28,262 nt of DNA, taken from positions 1 to 28,262 of IMG/VR virus record IMGVR_UViG_3300047476_000811, one strand, 5' to 3'. This DNA comes from a virus. A program made the translations under genes and the position numbers. Below, piece by piece: positions 27,467 to 28,262 of this stretch; position 1 is the stretch's first letter; each line of letters starts with the position of its first letter. The notes below the pieces were generated by a model that had not been told where the DNA came from, searched no databases, and saw only the letters and a program-made list of their open reading frames with translations.

Positions 27467-28240
27467 TTATTTGGTGTTATTAACGATGGCTTGAGCCAGG
27501 CGCAAAGAAATCTTGCGAGCAGATGCCATTGGCATCACTTCACTTGCTGGTGTCAGCTCAACTTCAGGCTCTTCAACCTCAACGGCTGGAACAAGAGTAT
27601 CCAAGCCAAGCATTACCTCAAGCATTGACTTTCCTTCTTCAAGGTAGTCTGCTGATTCTGAAATTTTGTCAAAGATTGCCTGAACCGCAACAAGTGATTC
27701 GCCTTCAAGAGCGCGACCTTCCTTGAGTGCTTCCATTGCATTTTGCAAGTGTGCGCGAGCCTCAACTGAAGTTGTCGGATAGGCGGGGTATGTGACGACA
27801 CTGACATCCCCATCCGAAAGAGAAAGTTCGGTGAGAAGGCGCTCGGTGCGTGTTTCGTTCCACTTTTGACGAATCACACGGAAAGCAAAACTCATTTGGT
27901 CTAAGTCGCCGCGTTGAACCAATGTGTAAAGGTCGCGACCTTCTTGAGTGTCTGCAATGACTGCATCCATCCAAAGACCGCGCTCATCTTCACGCAATGT
28001 CAATGTGCCGTTCTTCGTGCGAGCAAGTGGCAAACCTTCGTGGTTGATCAGTAAGCGCACATCGGGAGTTTCGGTAAGTGTCTTACGGAAAGCACCTGGC
28101 GCAATACGCTCAACGAATGGCAAAGGCACTGAGTTATCATTGAAAACTGCTGCATAACCTGAGAGGCGCATTGTGCCATCTTCAGCTTGACGGGTTTCAA
28201 TGTCGCGCACTGTGTATGTACGGCGTTCGATTTTTTTCAT
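27467..28240 (-). CDS. HK97-type prohead protease
   Basis: 257 aa, CAAGGAGC before the ATG. RLSGYAAVFNDNS, FVERIAPGAFRKTL, the catalytic histidine in LLINHEG (H67), the serine in DQMSFAFRV (S117) and the strand DVSVVTYPAYPTT are the ordered marks of the phage prohead protease family (S78). It cleaves the capsid N-terminal domain during maturation. C-terminal ~90 residues are an acidic tail with VEVEEPEVELTP. Portal would be expected upstream, beyond the right edge. Confidence 0.93.
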   Translation of the reverse strand: MKKIERRTYTVRDIETRQAEDGTMRLSGYAAVFNDNSVPLPFVERIAPGAFRKTLTETPDVRLLINHEGLPLARTKNGTLTLREDERGLWMDAVIADTQEGRDLYTLVQRGDLDQMSFAFRVIRQKWNETRTERLLTELSLSDGDVSVVTYPAYPTTSVEARAHLQNAMEALKEGRALEGESLVAVQAIFDKISESADYLEEGKSMLEVMLGLDTLVPAVEVEEPEVELTPASEVMPMASARKISLRLAQAIVNNTK

Positions 28241-28262
28241 TTTGCTCCTTGAATCGGCCTCA

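Overview
The window looks like part of a double-stranded DNA tailed phage (siphovirus type) that infects an actinobacterium. The host guess rests on a WhiB-family Fe-S regulator, a proteasome/HslV-like Ntn hydrolase, a primase-polymerase/helicase of the kind common in actinophages, and a tail and lysis module laid out as in actinobacteriophages. Base composition is moderate, not the high GC of mycobacteria or streptomycetes, which would fit a lower-GC actinobacterium such as those of freshwater plankton; that last point is inference. I see no integrase, excisionase or partition genes, so nothing in the window supports lysogeny.

Layout, read in the direction of transcription. The minus strand carries the late module from the right edge leftwards: prohead protease (28240-27467), HK97-type major capsid protein, a strong hairpin, a GT-A glycosyltransferase, a small basic protein, head-tail connector, tail terminator, a small linker protein, two tandem paralogous tail-tube proteins, a tail-assembly chaperone with a -1 frameshift extension, a small tail-region protein, a tape measure of 699 aa, a large minor tail protein, a tail-fibre-like protein and three tandem receptor-binding-like paralogues, then small proteins, a proline-rich envelope protein, two holin-like proteins, a CHAP endolysin and a DUF6378-like protein. 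A bidirectional terminator at 13105-13152 separates this from a plus-strand operon.

The plus-strand operon (11721-13097) has eight very small genes whose starts and stops overlap or abut: three cysteine-rich zinc-binding candidates, an acidic protein, two membrane proteins, a charged peptide and a ribbon-helix-helix protein. It starts from a divergent regulatory region (11538-11720) rich in perfect inverted repeats.

Left of that, again on the minus strand, is the early/replication module: proteasome-like hydrolase, small membrane protein, PD-(D/E)XK resolvase, WhiB-HTH protein, secreted lytic transglycosylase, Cas4-like Fe-S exonuclease, SSB-like protein, a compact tRNA-like element, an FmdB-type zinc ribbon, three DNA methyltransferase systems (one split into two overlapping ORFs), the primase-polymerase/helicase, a probable replication origin with two perfect DnaA boxes and repeats (2130-2319), a zinc/HTH protein, and at the left edge an endonuclease VII-like enzyme and the start of an HNH nuclease. 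The HNH gene runs off the left edge while the protease starts at the right edge; terminase and portal, missing here, would be expected between those two ends if the genome is circular or permuted.

The least ordinary points are the candidate origin, the miniature tRNA-like cloverleaf, the split C5 methyltransferase, the phage-borne proteasome-like peptidase, the duplicated tail-tube gene, the proline-rich envelope protein in the lysis cassette, and a recurrent GGGGGAA ribosome-binding motif.
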